NCBI GenBank assembly: GCA_040393065.1
Contig: JBEBUW010000002.1
Coordinates: forward strand, 35,818-99,817
Reading direction: 5' to 3'
DNA length: 64,000 nucleotides
From: JACCWM01 sp040393065
GTDB taxonomy: Bacteria; Myxococcota_A; Bradymonadia; Bradymonadales; Bradymonadaceae
How positions within the stretch are numbered: the first letter of the stretch is position 1; each line of letters opens with the position of its first letter. The position numbers and the translations under genes are program-made. Below, in pieces: positions 24,472 to 34,357 of this stretch. The notes beneath the pieces were generated by a model. The model saw only the letters and a list, made by a program, of their open reading frames with translations, had not been told where the DNA came from and searched no databases.

Positions 24472-25563
24472 ATGAGTGTTTCTGCCGGTATCGTTGGACT
24501 TCCCAACGTCGGAAAATCCACGATTTTTAACGCCCTGACTCGTGCCGGTGCACAATCGGCCAACTATCCCTTCTGCACCATCGACCCGAACCTGGGAGTC
24601 GTACCCGTTCCCGACCCGCGTCTCAAAGAAATCAGCAAACACGTCCCGGCCCAGAAAATCATTCCGGCCGTCGTCGAAATCCTGGACATCGCCGGCCTGG
24701 TCCGCGGCGCCTCCACAGGCGAAGGCCTGGGCAACAAATTCCTCGCCAATATTCGCGACGTCAACGCAATTTTGCACGTCGTTCGCTGCTTTGAAGACGA
24801 CAACATTGTCCACGTCGAAGGCGGCGTAGACCCGCGCCGCGACGTCGAAGTTATCGATACGGAACTCATCCTGGCCGATCTGCAGACCGTAGAACGCCGC
24901 ATGGACAAAGCACGCCGCGCCGCCAAAGGCGATAAGTCCGAAGCCGCCCGTGTCGAAGTCCTTCAGAAAGTCTATGCCGAGCTCGACAAAGGAAAGCCTG
25001 CCCGCTCCATCCAGCTCGACGCCGCCGAACGCGCACTCCTTCGCGACAGCCATCTGCTGACCGAAAAGCCCGTTCTCTTCATCGGCAACGTCAGCGAAGA
25101 CGACCTCGAGGGCAATTCCCCGCACGTCGCAACCCTGCGCCAGATCGCTGCCGAGCAAAACAGCGATGTCATCCTGGTCTGCGGCTCCATTGAAGCAGAA
25201 CTCTCCGAACTCGAGGACGCAGAACAACTCGAAATGCTCGAAGCCCTGGGCATCGAAGAACCCGCTCTCAACGCCCTGATCCGTGCAACCTACCGTCTGC
25301 TCGGTCTGCAAAGCTTTTTCACAGCCGGAGAAATCGAAATTCGCGCCTGGACCATTCCCATCGGTGCAACCGCTCCGCAGGCCGCCGGTGTGATTCATAC
25401 CGACTTCGAAAAACGCTTCATCCGCGCCGAAGTCTTCACCGTGCAGGATCTACAGACCTACCAAAACGAAGCCGGAATCCGCGCTGCCGGACGCCTGCGC
25501 CTGGAAGGCAAAGAATACGTCGTCGCTGATGGCGATATTCTCCATATCCGCCACAACGCATAA
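24472..25563 (+). CDS. ychF: Ribosome-binding ATPase/GTPase YchF
   Basis: Obg-family P-loop protein that hydrolyses ATP and associates with the ribosome and redox signalling. 363 aa, the standard length. The P-loop is GIVGLPNVGKSTIFNALT (residues 6-23), G2/switch I around AQSANYPFCTIDPNLGVVPVPD, and G3 is DIAGLVRGASTGEGLGNKFLANI. The NKxD position (about 205-208) reads VLFIGNVSEDD, the YchF-type NxxE variant linked to ATP use. The coiled-coil insertion is at about 125-170, and the TGS domain is C-terminal (FTAGEIEIRAWTIPIGATAPQAAGVIHTDFEKRFIRAEV). It is monocistronic, with a strong terminator 46 bp after the stop. Confidence 0.97.
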   Translation: MSVSAGIVGLPNVGKSTIFNALTRAGAQSANYPFCTIDPNLGVVPVPDPRLKEISKHVPAQKIIPAVVEILDIAGLVRGASTGEGLGNKFLANIRDVNAILHVVRCFEDDNIVHVEGGVDPRRDVEVIDTELILADLQTVERRMDKARRAAKGDKSEAARVEVLQKVYAELDKGKPARSIQLDAAERALLRDSHLLTEKPVLFIGNVSEDDLEGNSPHVATLRQIAAEQNSDVILVCGSIEAELSELEDAEQLEMLEALGIEEPALNALIRATYRLLGLQSFFTAGEIEIRAWTIPIGATAPQAAGVIHTDFEKRFIRAEVFTVQDLQTYQNEAGIRAAGRLRLEGKEYVVADGDILHIRHNA

Positions 25564-25609
25564 ACTCGCCAGCTTTTCTCGCTGTAGAAAACACCGATAT
25601 CAGCAACAA

Positions 25610-25643
25610 AAAAGGACGCCTGCATAGGCGTCCTTTTCTTTTT
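25610..25643 (+). terminator. Rho-independent terminator after ychF
   Basis: 12-bp perfect stem AAAAGGACGCCT/AGGCGTCCTTTT with loop GCAT, then CTTTTTTC. It can also stop transcription of the minus-strand gene that ends at 25678. Confidence 0.95.
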
Positions 25644-25677
25644 TCTTACATTTTTTATTCTACGCAACCACAACCGC

Positions 25678-27342
25678 TTACTGACTCAAGCCCTCACGGC
25701 ATTCGCAGAACTCCGGACTCCAGCTCTCCAGATACAGCGCATACTCCGCCGCCGCATTGGCCGGCGTCATAATCGGCGCGTAGTGATTGAACGAGGTCAT
25801 CGTTGTGCCGCAAACACAGGCATCACGCTGAAAACACGCGGCCGCCGCATTGTCGTGATCGCTGGGGATCTCAAATGTCGCGAACGCCTCCTTATCCCAG
25901 CTCGCCACAATATTATCGACCACACCATCGCAGTCATTATCCAGCCCGTCGCAAAGCTCCGGCATCGGACCAAACAACTGATGGCAATAAGGCGTCGTAT
26001 TATTCAAACACGCAACCTCGCCGATCTTACACCGATTTCTCTCCTTCAACGGATCATGAGCCCCCTGACCATTGATGGAAACCGGCTGGTCATCCATATG
26101 ACACGGTGCTCCCAGATCATATCCCGGGCAGGCAACCGGGCAGATTTCCAACGCCAGCGGCACACACACGTCAAAGCCCGAATCACAGCTCCACGTTCCC
26201 GCCGGACACACCAGCGGCGGAAGCTGTCCCGGCACATCACATGCCGTTCCAATCTCCTGAACACACGGACAAGCTACCTGTGTGTCCACAAACTCAGCAT
26301 CTCCAGACTGAATCATGCCACAATAATGCGGCGTCAACGTGACCGAATTGCGATTTTCATTGGAAAAAAACCACCCCTCACCGGTCATGCTCGAATTCAT
26401 CGTCCGATGCGGAATCGATAATAATCCAGATGCAGCTTGCATCCTCACAATGACAGCTTCCGGATTATCCGGCGCCTGATTCGTAGGATGCAGCGATACA
26501 TCCAGATCAAAGGTGCATGAGATTTCATGCGCAATTCCCAACAAAACGTTGGTAAATTCCGTCTGATTATGCGCCTCATAGCTGCCATAGCAGGTATTCT
26601 TATCGATACTGGGATTTGTGCACGGATCCGTGCCAATCCCGTTGCTACAGGTAGAGTTCGCACCCGTTCCACAACATCCTTTTCCGGCAGCTGCGGCGAG
26701 TTTGTCGTTAAATCGTTTATCCGTCCCGCCGCCCAGACCAACAACGTACAGGCTTTTACCGGAGTTACGCATATTACAGGCAGCGGTAACCGTCTCAGCC
26801 TGACTAGAGCCGGTACCATTTGGCACACCGTCCGTGATCAGTACCCCAGCCGATGGACGTACAGGATCGTTCAACGTCAAGCTGGCGCTGGTTACATCAA
26901 TTCCATGCCGCATCGGAGTATATCCGCCGTTCGCGATGCTAGACTCCGAGAGATTAAGAATCGCATTCATCGACGCCAGTGCATTCTCCTTGGCTTCGAA
27001 AACGATCTCCCCCTCAAAGTTCGTTCCACGCTTAGGAAACAAACCCAGCCCAAACAACACCTGATCCGGATTTGTTGAAGTCAGATCCCCCACAACCGCC
27101 TGCAACGAATTCTTTGCGACGTTCCACAAGCTCTGACTACCGCTCTTATTCGTCCGCATAGAACCGGAACGATCCAGCATGATCATCGCCGCCGGCGTAT
27201 TCACCTCGATCTCGGTTCTCTTCGGATCGGTGCAAAAATTCCATGTAGTTGCCTGCGCAGAACTTACCTGCAAGGTGACAAATGCCCCAATGCAAAGTCC
27301 CATCAAGATGGATGCTTTATTAGTTTTCACGGTCTGCCTCAT
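25678..27342 (-). CDS. Secreted von Willebrand A protein with a CDGLDNDCDG motif
   Basis: Exported surface protein, 554 aa. The signal peptide is at residues 1-32 (SILMGLCIGAFVTLQVSSAQA). The vWA domain spans about 50-270; its metal-ion-dependent adhesion motif is DRSGSM (about residues 57-62), with a TDG later in VLITDGVPNGTG. A Cys-rich segment follows (about 225-245: KGCCGTGANSTC). Near residue 465, PELCDGLDNDCDGVVDN is the putative Ca-binding EDNDCDG-type motif common in Myxococcota surface proteins. Many Cys pairs suggest disulphides. GGAGCAGG precedes the ATG. It is the last of three tandem minus-strand genes for exported proteins. An adhesin or matrix role is likely, but unproven. Confidence 0.88.
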   Translation of the reverse strand: MRQTVKTNKASILMGLCIGAFVTLQVSSAQATTWNFCTDPKRTEIEVNTPAAMIMLDRSGSMRTNKSGSQSLWNVAKNSLQAVVGDLTSTNPDQVLFGLGLFPKRGTNFEGEIVFEAKENALASMNAILNLSESSIANGGYTPMRHGIDVTSASLTLNDPVRPSAGVLITDGVPNGTGSSQAETVTAACNMRNSGKSLYVVGLGGGTDKRFNDKLAAAAGKGCCGTGANSTCSNGIGTDPCTNPSIDKNTCYGSYEAHNQTEFTNVLLGIAHEISCTFDLDVSLHPTNQAPDNPEAVIVRMQAASGLLSIPHRTMNSSMTGEGWFFSNENRNSVTLTPHYCGMIQSGDAEFVDTQVACPCVQEIGTACDVPGQLPPLVCPAGTWSCDSGFDVCVPLALEICPVACPGYDLGAPCHMDDQPVSINGQGAHDPLKERNRCKIGEVACLNNTTPYCHQLFGPMPELCDGLDNDCDGVVDNIVASWDKEAFATFEIPSDHDNAAAACFQRDACVCGTTMTSFNHYAPIMTPANAAAEYALYLESWSPEFCECREGLSQ

Positions 27343-27390
27343 CTGTCCTGCTCCATAAACCTTGCTGGATGCATCGTCTCAACAAGCCAA

Positions 27391-28656
27391 CTACTCAACA
27401 TCGACTACAAAGCGATAATCTGTGCCCATCCACCAGGCGTTCTCGATGATCACATAATACGTGCCATCAGCCGGAACCTCCCAGCGGACATCGGTCGCAT
27501 GCTCAAAAAAGCCCAGGCATGCAGTCTGTGCATCACACGCAGACTTGATCAGCACATGATGACTCTCAGCCGATCCTGCCGTACTCACCACGATCGAATT
27601 GCCTGCCTCCAGATCCGGCAGTTCAAACACCAGGTCTGACTCCCGATAGCCGGGATCTTCTTCACCCACCGGACCGCAACCGGCACCTGCGCGACGATCA
27701 TGCGAATCAAACAGCACCTGCCCTGTACCTTGGACCTCCATGCGCTCCGTCACCTGGATGGGAGCCTCACACGAGTTGCCAACACAGCGATCCTCCGAGC
27801 AGCCCTGCGGACACACAGACTCTGTCCAGCGCAAGATGTCCGGCGAGCTCAGCGTCACATCGCATTTCTTAATCGTTGCCGCGTCCAGACACTGCGCACT
27901 GTCGGCCTCTTCCGCCTCACAAGTCGGGGTTGGCACAAGCTCAATTTCTATCTCAAGCACTCCGGATTCTTCAGCCTCTTCGCTATCCAGCGCTTCGACG
28001 ACCAGAAAACGAGGCTCATTACCCGCCATGAAAATCGCAAGTCCCTCCTCCGAACACACAAGCGCTCGATGATTATCTTCACACGGCCGATTCCTGAGCT
28101 CCAGAGCCACCGGCGATGACGGCGTCACCGAAAGCTGCCCCTCTTCCAAAAGACGGAACGAGAAAACCGCTTCGTTACTGTCGCCTCTGGCACCGGCACA
28201 CTGCGTTTCCAGATGGTTTTCCAGCGTCGACAAATCAACTGTGACTGTCTGCTTCCCGGGCATCAACCAGCCAAGATCGACCACCGGACCACATAGCGGA
28301 TACGGCCGCGGAGCATCCTCCTCTGGATCTACATCTGCTTCAGCGTCCTGCTCTACGTCAGACTCTACATCGGTCTGCACGTCTCCATCGGCCTCATCGA
28401 CATCCGAAGACTCCGTGTCCGACTCTACATCCAACGCATCGGCATCCGCATCCGTATCCGCAGAATCAACATCGCCGCCTTCAACATCACCAGGACCAAC
28501 ATCTGTAGTCACATCGCCCACATCATGCGCGGGAATCTTCTTGACGTTGCCATCATCCGGATCAGAACATCCACTCCCAAGCACAAGACTCAGCAGCGCG
28601 ATCACTACAACAGTCAAAGCCGTTCTTTTTTTATCCACCGCACGCGCACTCACCAC
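27391..28656 (-). CDS. Lipoprotein with Asp-rich tether and prepeptidase-C-like domains
   Basis: Lipoprotein, 421 aa. The signal sequence leads to lipobox LGSGC (lipidated Cys about residue 30). Then comes a roughly 85-residue acidic tether (Asp/Val/Glu/Ala repeats such as DVESDVEQDAEADVDPEEDA). Two beta-sandwich-like parts follow: residues about 120-230, and 290-421, where SDLVFELPDLEAGNSIVVSTAG and VPADGTYYVIIENAWW match the PPC style. A short Cys-rich piece links them (EEADSAQCLDAATIKKCD, CPQGCSEDRC). Start is GTG with AGGAG upstream. It shares architecture with the neighbour at 28678-29868, so they look like tandem paralogs. No function is assigned; surface display is inferred. Confidence 0.85.
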   Translation of the reverse strand: MVSARAVDKKRTALTVVVIALLSLVLGSGCSDPDDGNVKKIPAHDVGDVTTDVGPGDVEGGDVDSADTDADADALDVESDTESSDVDEADGDVQTDVESDVEQDAEADVDPEEDAPRPYPLCGPVVDLGWLMPGKQTVTVDLSTLENHLETQCAGARGDSNEAVFSFRLLEEGQLSVTPSSPVALELRNRPCEDNHRALVCSEEGLAIFMAGNEPRFLVVEALDSEEAEESGVLEIEIELVPTPTCEAEEADSAQCLDAATIKKCDVTLSSPDILRWTESVCPQGCSEDRCVGNSCEAPIQVTERMEVQGTGQVLFDSHDRRAGAGCGPVGEEDPGYRESDLVFELPDLEAGNSIVVSTAGSAESHHVLIKSACDAQTACLGFFEHATDVRWEVPADGTYYVIIENAWWMGTDYRFVVDVE

Positions 28657-28677
28657 CTGAGCTCCTGCTGGCTAAAC

Positions 28678-29868
28678 TCAATCTAAAATTTCGATTTGAT
28701 ACGCAAACGGAACATTGGCATTCGAGCTCCGATCGATAATCACGAAATAATCTCCCGCGACATCCACCGGCCAGACAAGTTTCCCTGTCTGATCATCGGC
28801 CGCAACACAACCAGCCGAAATGCCACAGCTACGCGTCACACCGATGACCGTACGCCCCGGCTGCTGCGTCGTATCCACCGAAATCGTCTGACCAGCTTTC
28901 AATCCCGGCAAGCTGAACACCATATCCTGCCCCGGAGTCATAGGCCCGGTGACTCGATCCGTGGAACACGTCGGCTGATCTTTCAAATCAAACTGATTCT
29001 CAAAAGCGCGTGTATCGCCCGCTACCGTAACGGCATCGCTCACAACCACTGCATTATCGCAGACATCCCCCGTGCACACGCCATCGCCACAGCTTGAGCC
29101 ACACTCAAACACACGCTCTTCCGTGCCGGCAAAGCACTGAACGCGCTGCGTGCCATCACAACTCCAGCTTCCCGCCGGGCTACAAACCTGCGCAGCCTTC
29201 GGGCTCAGCTCTACAGAAAAATCCCCCGTCGAATAATCATGGCGCGCTTCCACGACCAAATAATAGTCTATGCCGGCTTTTGCCTGAAACGTTTCCGATT
29301 GCATCCCGCACAGCAGCGCGGTCGAACCATCCACGCACCCGTCCTCACGAACTTCCATCACGACAGGCAACGTGGTTTCCAAAAACTTGATGTCGACTGC
29401 CGCGTTTTCAGCCACCTGAAACTTAAATACCGACTGGGAGCTATGATCTTGCGCTGCACACCCCGTTTTCAATAGCACCGGCTGGCCGTCCGAGTTTCCA
29501 TCGACCTGCAGCGGAGTTCCCACCGCCAGCACCCCAAGATCCCGGGGCGCCTCACAACGAAAACCGATATCCCCCACATCCTCGCATACACCTTCTACGC
29601 ACGCTTCATTGGGTAAACAGACAACGCCATCGCAAGCACCTTTCGATGCATCCGGCGCATCATCTTCCTCCCCGTCCTCTTCATCCTTCACATCCTGGCC
29701 CGTATCCCGCTCCCCGCCAGAAGTATCCGTAATCGAATCCGAATTATTCACCACCTTGTTGTTGGATGGCTTATCATCCCCACAACCGGCCCAAACGCCT
29801 GCGGCAAGACTCAAGGCAACCAACCAGATAACACCGCGAGAATAATGTGTAGGCCTTGTATTTTTCAT
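28678..29868 (-). CDS. Lipoprotein, tandem paralog of the 27391 gene
   Basis: Lipoprotein of 396 aa. ATG 29868 was chosen because it precedes the signal sequence (VIWLVALSLAAGVWAGC, lipobox WAGC), with AGGG 5 bp upstream; the frame extends 26 codons further. An Asn/Ser/Asp-rich linker of about 55 residues follows the Cys. Two PPC-like domains come next: about 110-215 and about 270-396, the latter with QDMVFSLPGLKAGQTISVDTTQQPG and DVAGDYFVIIDRS. A Cys-rich connector (VCSPAGSWSC, CGSSCGDGVCTGDVC) lies between them. The layout is that of the 27391 gene, so a duplication is likely. The shared GSWSCD motif also occurs in the vWA protein next to them, pointing to a common surface function. Confidence 0.85.
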   Translation of the reverse strand: MKNTRPTHYSRGVIWLVALSLAAGVWAGCGDDKPSNNKVVNNSDSITDTSGGERDTGQDVKDEEDGEEDDAPDASKGACDGVVCLPNEACVEGVCEDVGDIGFRCEAPRDLGVLAVGTPLQVDGNSDGQPVLLKTGCAAQDHSSQSVFKFQVAENAAVDIKFLETTLPVVMEVREDGCVDGSTALLCGMQSETFQAKAGIDYYLVVEARHDYSTGDFSVELSPKAAQVCSPAGSWSCDGTQRVQCFAGTEERVFECGSSCGDGVCTGDVCDNAVVVSDAVTVAGDTRAFENQFDLKDQPTCSTDRVTGPMTPGQDMVFSLPGLKAGQTISVDTTQQPGRTVIGVTRSCGISAGCVAADDQTGKLVWPVDVAGDYFVIIDRSSNANVPFAYQIEILD

Positions 29869-30870
29869 TTCCCTGTTCCTTCTTCGATAACAAACGTCTG
29901 ATACTTCCTGCCTCATCACTTCTGCATCAAGAGACTTGCCGAACATTCGTTCGGATTATCAGGAAATCAGAGGCTGCACATCAAATGCTTGAGGAGAGGC
30001 GGATAAAATTACCTCCTTCACTATATAGAACTACCAGAAGCAACACCAGCCCTTCACCACGATTCGTCAGTTTCCTGACGCCTACGATGTTCCCCCTGAC
30101 CTGTGCCCAAATTCAAGACCCCATGCCGCCACGCCTCCCGTGATAAAAAGCGCTATCGACGTGCCCGCTCTGTGCGAAAACTCTACGGCAGATGACACAA
30201 AAAAAGCGATTCCGGCGCACAACATCTACCCTGTGCACAAGAACCGCTTTATGGCTACTGTTCTCTCGACAATGCCCACGATAGTGGACCACTGCCCCGA
30301 ACCAGATCCTGCTCAAATCCTTATCTTACCCTTACTCCCAGGAGTAGCAGCTCCCCTGGATCGACCGAGCCGCCCGGTAAGTTTTGACCATCCCGTAGCA
30401 TAAAGCACGAGACCCTCCCTCAGCCAAAACCCCGGGCTCCCGATCCTAAGCCCCCTTCTGTGATTGCGCTGGCCCCCCAGCGCAATCACTTTCCCCCTGC
30501 CCCGACCATCCCTTCAAACATCGGTTCCATCACAGAGCGAGCCCCAGCCCTGTGTACAGTATTCCACAGCGATCCAGCCAACGATCCGAAATTACCAACG
30601 CTAGATCGCGCCCCAACAACAGCCTGTAGTCTGCAAAGACTCAATACGGCTTTGCCAGCGAAATCGCTCATAACCAGCCAGTCCTTCATGGTATTTGTGT
30701 ACTTCAATTGAGGAACACAATACGGACATGGTTTCAGGCTTGTCAATGCACAAAATGCAACTTTGTCAATTATTTTTGTTCTCGACTGTACAAAGCCTGA
30801 ACAAACCAGACATAACCCATTGATTTCAAACAAAAACCACTACCCCAGACTTTACCATGAAAGATTTTCG
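29869..30870. other. Long intergenic region with one strong hairpin
   Basis: One kilobase between the start of the 28678 lipoprotein gene and the stop of rnd. The frames here are short, lack ribosome-binding sites and show no family features. A perfect 13-bp hairpin with a CCCC loop lies at 30460-30489. The region must hold the lipoprotein operon promoter, but I cannot place it. Confidence 0.5.
30460..30489. other. Perfect 13-bp hairpin, CCCC loop
   Basis: Arms GTGATTGCGCTGG (30460-30472) and CCAGCGCAATCAC (30477-30489), loop CCCC. There is no T run on either side, so it is not a classic intrinsic terminator. It may be a protein site or an RNA structure. Confidence 0.6.
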
Positions 30871-32007
30871 TCAAAGCTTTTTGTTGACGATGGCTACGAT
30901 CTCTTCTCCGTATTTGTCCTGCACCCAGGGCAAGATTCCCCTTACCTTGCCGAGCTCCTCCACATTCCCCGGCCGGTGCTCCACAACCTCTCCCCAGATA
31001 CTGTTCGCGCCCACAAACTCAAACGGAATCCCCAGCTCCGCCGCCACCCCATCGCGCCAGGCTTTTAACTCCGCAAGCACTTTTTTTTGCGCAGATGACA
31101 TTATATCCTGCCCCACTCTTGGCGCATACTCAGGAGGAATCGGCATATCCAACGAACGTCGCACCGCCGCCAGTAGCCCCTTTACCTGATCCTTCGTCAA
31201 ATGTGCCCGAATCCCCAGCGCCTCATACTCCTTCACACTTCTCGGCCGCGCCCGTGCGACTTTCTCCAGCGCCGCATTATCAAACACCAGAATCGCAGCA
31301 CGATTCAGCGCTTTACACATCTCATGCCGCCACACAAACAATTCCTGCATCGCCGCCCTGTCGCGCCCCCGCAACTCGCGCCGCACCTTGATGCGTCGCC
31401 ACCTCCCCGCATCAAACGGCACCTCCCGATACACGCTCGTTTCCGCCACCCACGCACACTGCTGCGCAAACATTTCCGCCAGCCCCGCCGCCGCAAGCTC
31501 TCGCGCAAACCGCTCACGCAACGCAAATAAATCTACCACATCGCCCAGCGCATACAGCTGCGCGTCTGCCGGAATGGGCCGCTGCGTCCAATCAAATCGC
31601 TGAAACTGCTTGCCTGCCTTCACCCCCAACAATTCCTCCAGCAACCAGCTCAAGCCATGCCGCTCATACCCGAGCAACCGCGCCGCCACCTGCGTATCGA
31701 ACACATTGCGAACCACAATGCCATAATCTCGACTCAATTCATTCAAATCGCTATTCGCCGAATGAATGATCTTGACCACCCGCTCATCCCTAAAAATCTC
31801 AAACAAAGGCGCCAGAACCTCCCCATCCAACGCCAGCGGGTCAATCAACGCCGCCACCTCCGGCGTCGCAACCTGAATCAAACAAACCCGCGCCTGATAC
31901 GCATGGAAGTGATCACTCTCCGTATCCACTCCGATCACATCCGCTTGCTGCAAAACCCCACAAAACGCCTGCAAGCCCTTTGCCGTATCGATCCACATCG
32001 TTTTCAT
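30871..32007 (-). CDS. rnd: Ribonuclease D
   Basis: 3'-5' exoribonuclease that trims tRNA and other small RNA ends in the cytoplasm. 378 aa. DEDD catalytic motifs: Exo I VIGVDTESDHFHAYQARVCLIQVAT (residues about 24-48), Exo II KIIHSANSDLNELSRDYG (about 79-96), Exo III YALGDVVDLFALRERF (about 150-165). In Exo III the Tyr precedes xxxD as in the DEDDy class. A HRDC-like helical region lies at about 195-290 (LFVWRHEMCKALNRAAILVFDNAALEKVA). I chose ATG 32007, where AGAGG lies 7 bp upstream; the ATG 18 bp earlier has none at a workable distance. The C-terminal 80 residues form a second helical part, as in E. coli RNase D. Confidence 0.93.
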   Translation of the reverse strand: MKTMWIDTAKGLQAFCGVLQQADVIGVDTESDHFHAYQARVCLIQVATPEVAALIDPLALDGEVLAPLFEIFRDERVVKIIHSANSDLNELSRDYGIVVRNVFDTQVAARLLGYERHGLSWLLEELLGVKAGKQFQRFDWTQRPIPADAQLYALGDVVDLFALRERFARELAAAGLAEMFAQQCAWVAETSVYREVPFDAGRWRRIKVRRELRGRDRAAMQELFVWRHEMCKALNRAAILVFDNAALEKVARARPRSVKEYEALGIRAHLTKDQVKGLLAAVRRSLDMPIPPEYAPRVGQDIMSSAQKKVLAELKAWRDGVAAELGIPFEFVGANSIWGEVVEHRPGNVEELGKVRGILPWVQDKYGEEIVAIVNKKL

Positions 32008-32177
32008 ACCTGACCTCTTTACCATCTCTCCAACGACACCAGTTGCCGCTCACTCAACCAATCCACCATGCCACATCTTCCTGATACCACCAGAAGCGCA
32101 CACAGACTCCCCCATTGCCAAAGCTGCAGCCGCGAAATCACCGGCTCAACCAGCGCCGCCATACAATGGACCGACAC

Positions 32178-34094
32178 TCAACTCGCCAGACCGTCTTCAG
32201 CCCGGTGCAAATACACGCGGAAGCGACTGCCTTCGCCCCACACACTCTCAAAATCCAGCCGGCCGCCCATACTCGTTACGATATTTCGACAAACATACAA
32301 CCCCAGACCAATCCCCTCCCCAATCGGCTTGGTCGAATAAAACGGATCAAACAAACGCTTGTGCATCGACTCCGGAAGCCCCATCCCATTATCCTCAATC
32401 TCCACACAAACCATATCCTCTGCATCCATCACGCGCAGCGTAATCACATTGCCATGATTGCGCTCCGGCGGCATCGCCTGCAACGCATTGAGCAACAAAT
32501 TCACAAACACCTGGCAAAGCTGACCCTCGTTTCCCAGCACCAGAACGTCTTGCCCCATCTCAACCCGGAGCTCCGTATCATACCGAAACTGACTCCCCGT
32601 CATCCGAATCGTCGCCTGAATCACATCCTTCAGCTCGATGACCTCATCGGGAGAATCACTGTGACGCACAAACGTCATCAACCCCTTAACAATCGTACTG
32701 ATCCGTTGCGCACCATCCAGAGCAGCCCGCAATGCCAGCTCAATTTCATCGTTATCCTGTAACGTATCAAGCTGCCGCAACTCCTCCAACGAGTACTCCA
32801 GATTACTCATCACAAAAGACAACGGATTATTGATCTCATGCGCAACACCCGCGGCGAGCGTCCCAACAGACGAGAGTCTGTCCGCCATCTGGAGCTGTTC
32901 CTCTAAAAACTTCTGCTCCGTCGCATCACTCAAAATCCCGCGCCAGACCGTACTGCCATCATCAAAGCGCGTCGGCAAAGAACGCGCCACAACCCATCGA
33001 ATCTCGCCAGAATCATCCGGAATCCGAAACTCCCCCGACCACGGCGTAAGATTCCGCGCCGACTCCAGACACGATTCCAACAAACCCTCCATTTCAGAAT
33101 CCGAAAAATACTGCCCCAGATATGGTTCCAACCGGCTGCCAGGTTTCGGGATATTCTGGCCGAAATTCGTCACGCTCCCCAGGCTATAAAAATCAATCCA
33201 CAACCGCTGCTGTCGATCCAGCCGCAACTGATACAACGCCGCAGGAGCAAACTTGCTGACATAATGCAAAGTCTCCTCATGATGCCGCAGCTCATCCTCG
33301 ACCAGCCGACGCTCCGTAACATCCTGCATGATTCCGGATACTTCAATCATCTTCCCCTCCTCATCAAAGATCGGCTTGCCGCTACAGTGAAAAACCCGCA
33401 TCCCCCCGTGAAACAAAAATATCCGCGTCTTGATATCAAAAGGCTCGCCGTATTGAAGCGTCCTCTCCACTGCCTCCCGATACCGTTCGCGATCCTCGGG
33501 ATGAATATACGAAAACATCTCCTCAAACGTCGGAAGCCGTCTCGCTGCATCGTAACCAAACATCCGATACACCTGCGGCGACCACCACAACTCGCCGGTC
33601 ACCAGATCATGGTGCCAGCTTCCGATATTGCCGAGCTCCTGCGCCTCCTCAAAACGCTTGGCCAGCAGCAATTTTCGCTCCCGCTCAGCCGTGCGCCGCC
33701 CCAGGGCATTCAATCGCTCAAGCAATAACGACTCACTCATCATCAGAATATGAACTTCGTCCGCACCCTGCCGATAAATCTCTGCCGCCAGCGTCTCCCA
33801 CTGCTCCAGCTGCGTGCCTGCTATCTGCGCCAGCCCCATCACAATCACATACGCTGGCGTAAACGAATGCGTCAGCCTACCCTCCTGCCGACGAAGCACC
33901 TCTACTCCCTCCAGAACCCTCTTTTTATCGGCGGACTCTTCCAGCGAAAACAAAACGATAAATGCCTGCTCCGCGCTGCTACGGTACGCACACAGCTCCG
34001 CCACCTCGACAGACCGACGAAACGCCGACTCCGTATCCACCAGGTCAGCCCCCCGACCTGCAATATACTGAGGATCAATAATATCAATTCTCAT
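32178..34094 (-). CDS. Cytoplasmic PAS-PAS sensor histidine kinase
   Basis: Sensor kinase, 638 aa, no membrane segment. Residues 1-140 form an N-terminal domain of unknown type with PAYVIVMG and DEVHILMMSESLLLERL, possibly a degenerate receiver. PAS 1 is at about 170-270 (IGSWHHDLVTGELWWSPQVYRMFGY, then FHCSGKPIFDEEGKMIEVSGIMQDVTERR), and PAS 2 at about 285-395. The HisKA box is VGTLAAGVAHEINNPLSFVMSNLEYSLEEL (about 410-440). The ATPase domain has N box NLLLNALQAMP, G1 VEIEDNGMGLP, F box FDPFYSTKP and G2 GEGIGLGLYVC. GGGAG lies 9 bp before the ATG. No response regulator is adjacent, so it is an orphan kinase; the input signal is unknown. Confidence 0.92.
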   Translation of the reverse strand: MRIDIIDPQYIAGRGADLVDTESAFRRSVEVAELCAYRSSAEQAFIVLFSLEESADKKRVLEGVEVLRRQEGRLTHSFTPAYVIVMGLAQIAGTQLEQWETLAAEIYRQGADEVHILMMSESLLLERLNALGRRTAERERKLLLAKRFEEAQELGNIGSWHHDLVTGELWWSPQVYRMFGYDAARRLPTFEEMFSYIHPEDRERYREAVERTLQYGEPFDIKTRIFLFHGGMRVFHCSGKPIFDEEGKMIEVSGIMQDVTERRLVEDELRHHEETLHYVSKFAPAALYQLRLDRQQRLWIDFYSLGSVTNFGQNIPKPGSRLEPYLGQYFSDSEMEGLLESCLESARNLTPWSGEFRIPDDSGEIRWVVARSLPTRFDDGSTVWRGILSDATEQKFLEEQLQMADRLSSVGTLAAGVAHEINNPLSFVMSNLEYSLEELRQLDTLQDNDEIELALRAALDGAQRISTIVKGLMTFVRHSDSPDEVIELKDVIQATIRMTGSQFRYDTELRVEMGQDVLVLGNEGQLCQVFVNLLLNALQAMPPERNHGNVITLRVMDAEDMVCVEIEDNGMGLPESMHKRLFDPFYSTKPIGEGIGLGLYVCRNIVTSMGGRLDFESVWGEGSRFRVYLHRAEDGLAS

Positions 34095-34357
34095 TCACAA
34101 AGCTCCCACAGATCCACTTGCTCAGCTTCTCTTCTCATCACACTCCGTCCGGCCCCTCACCCTGGCATCGCACGCCGCAATTCTTTCTAGTTTTCATGAA
34201 ACCCTATCAATTACAAGAATTTTAGTCTTTTCAACGCCACACAGCCGTGTAATCCCTGCTAGAGTAGCATTTGCAACACATACAGCCCGCTGATAAGGTC
34301 GCCTCAGATCCACATTTTTACCTCCAAATACCGGGTAGACCGTAACCAAGGAGTAGC

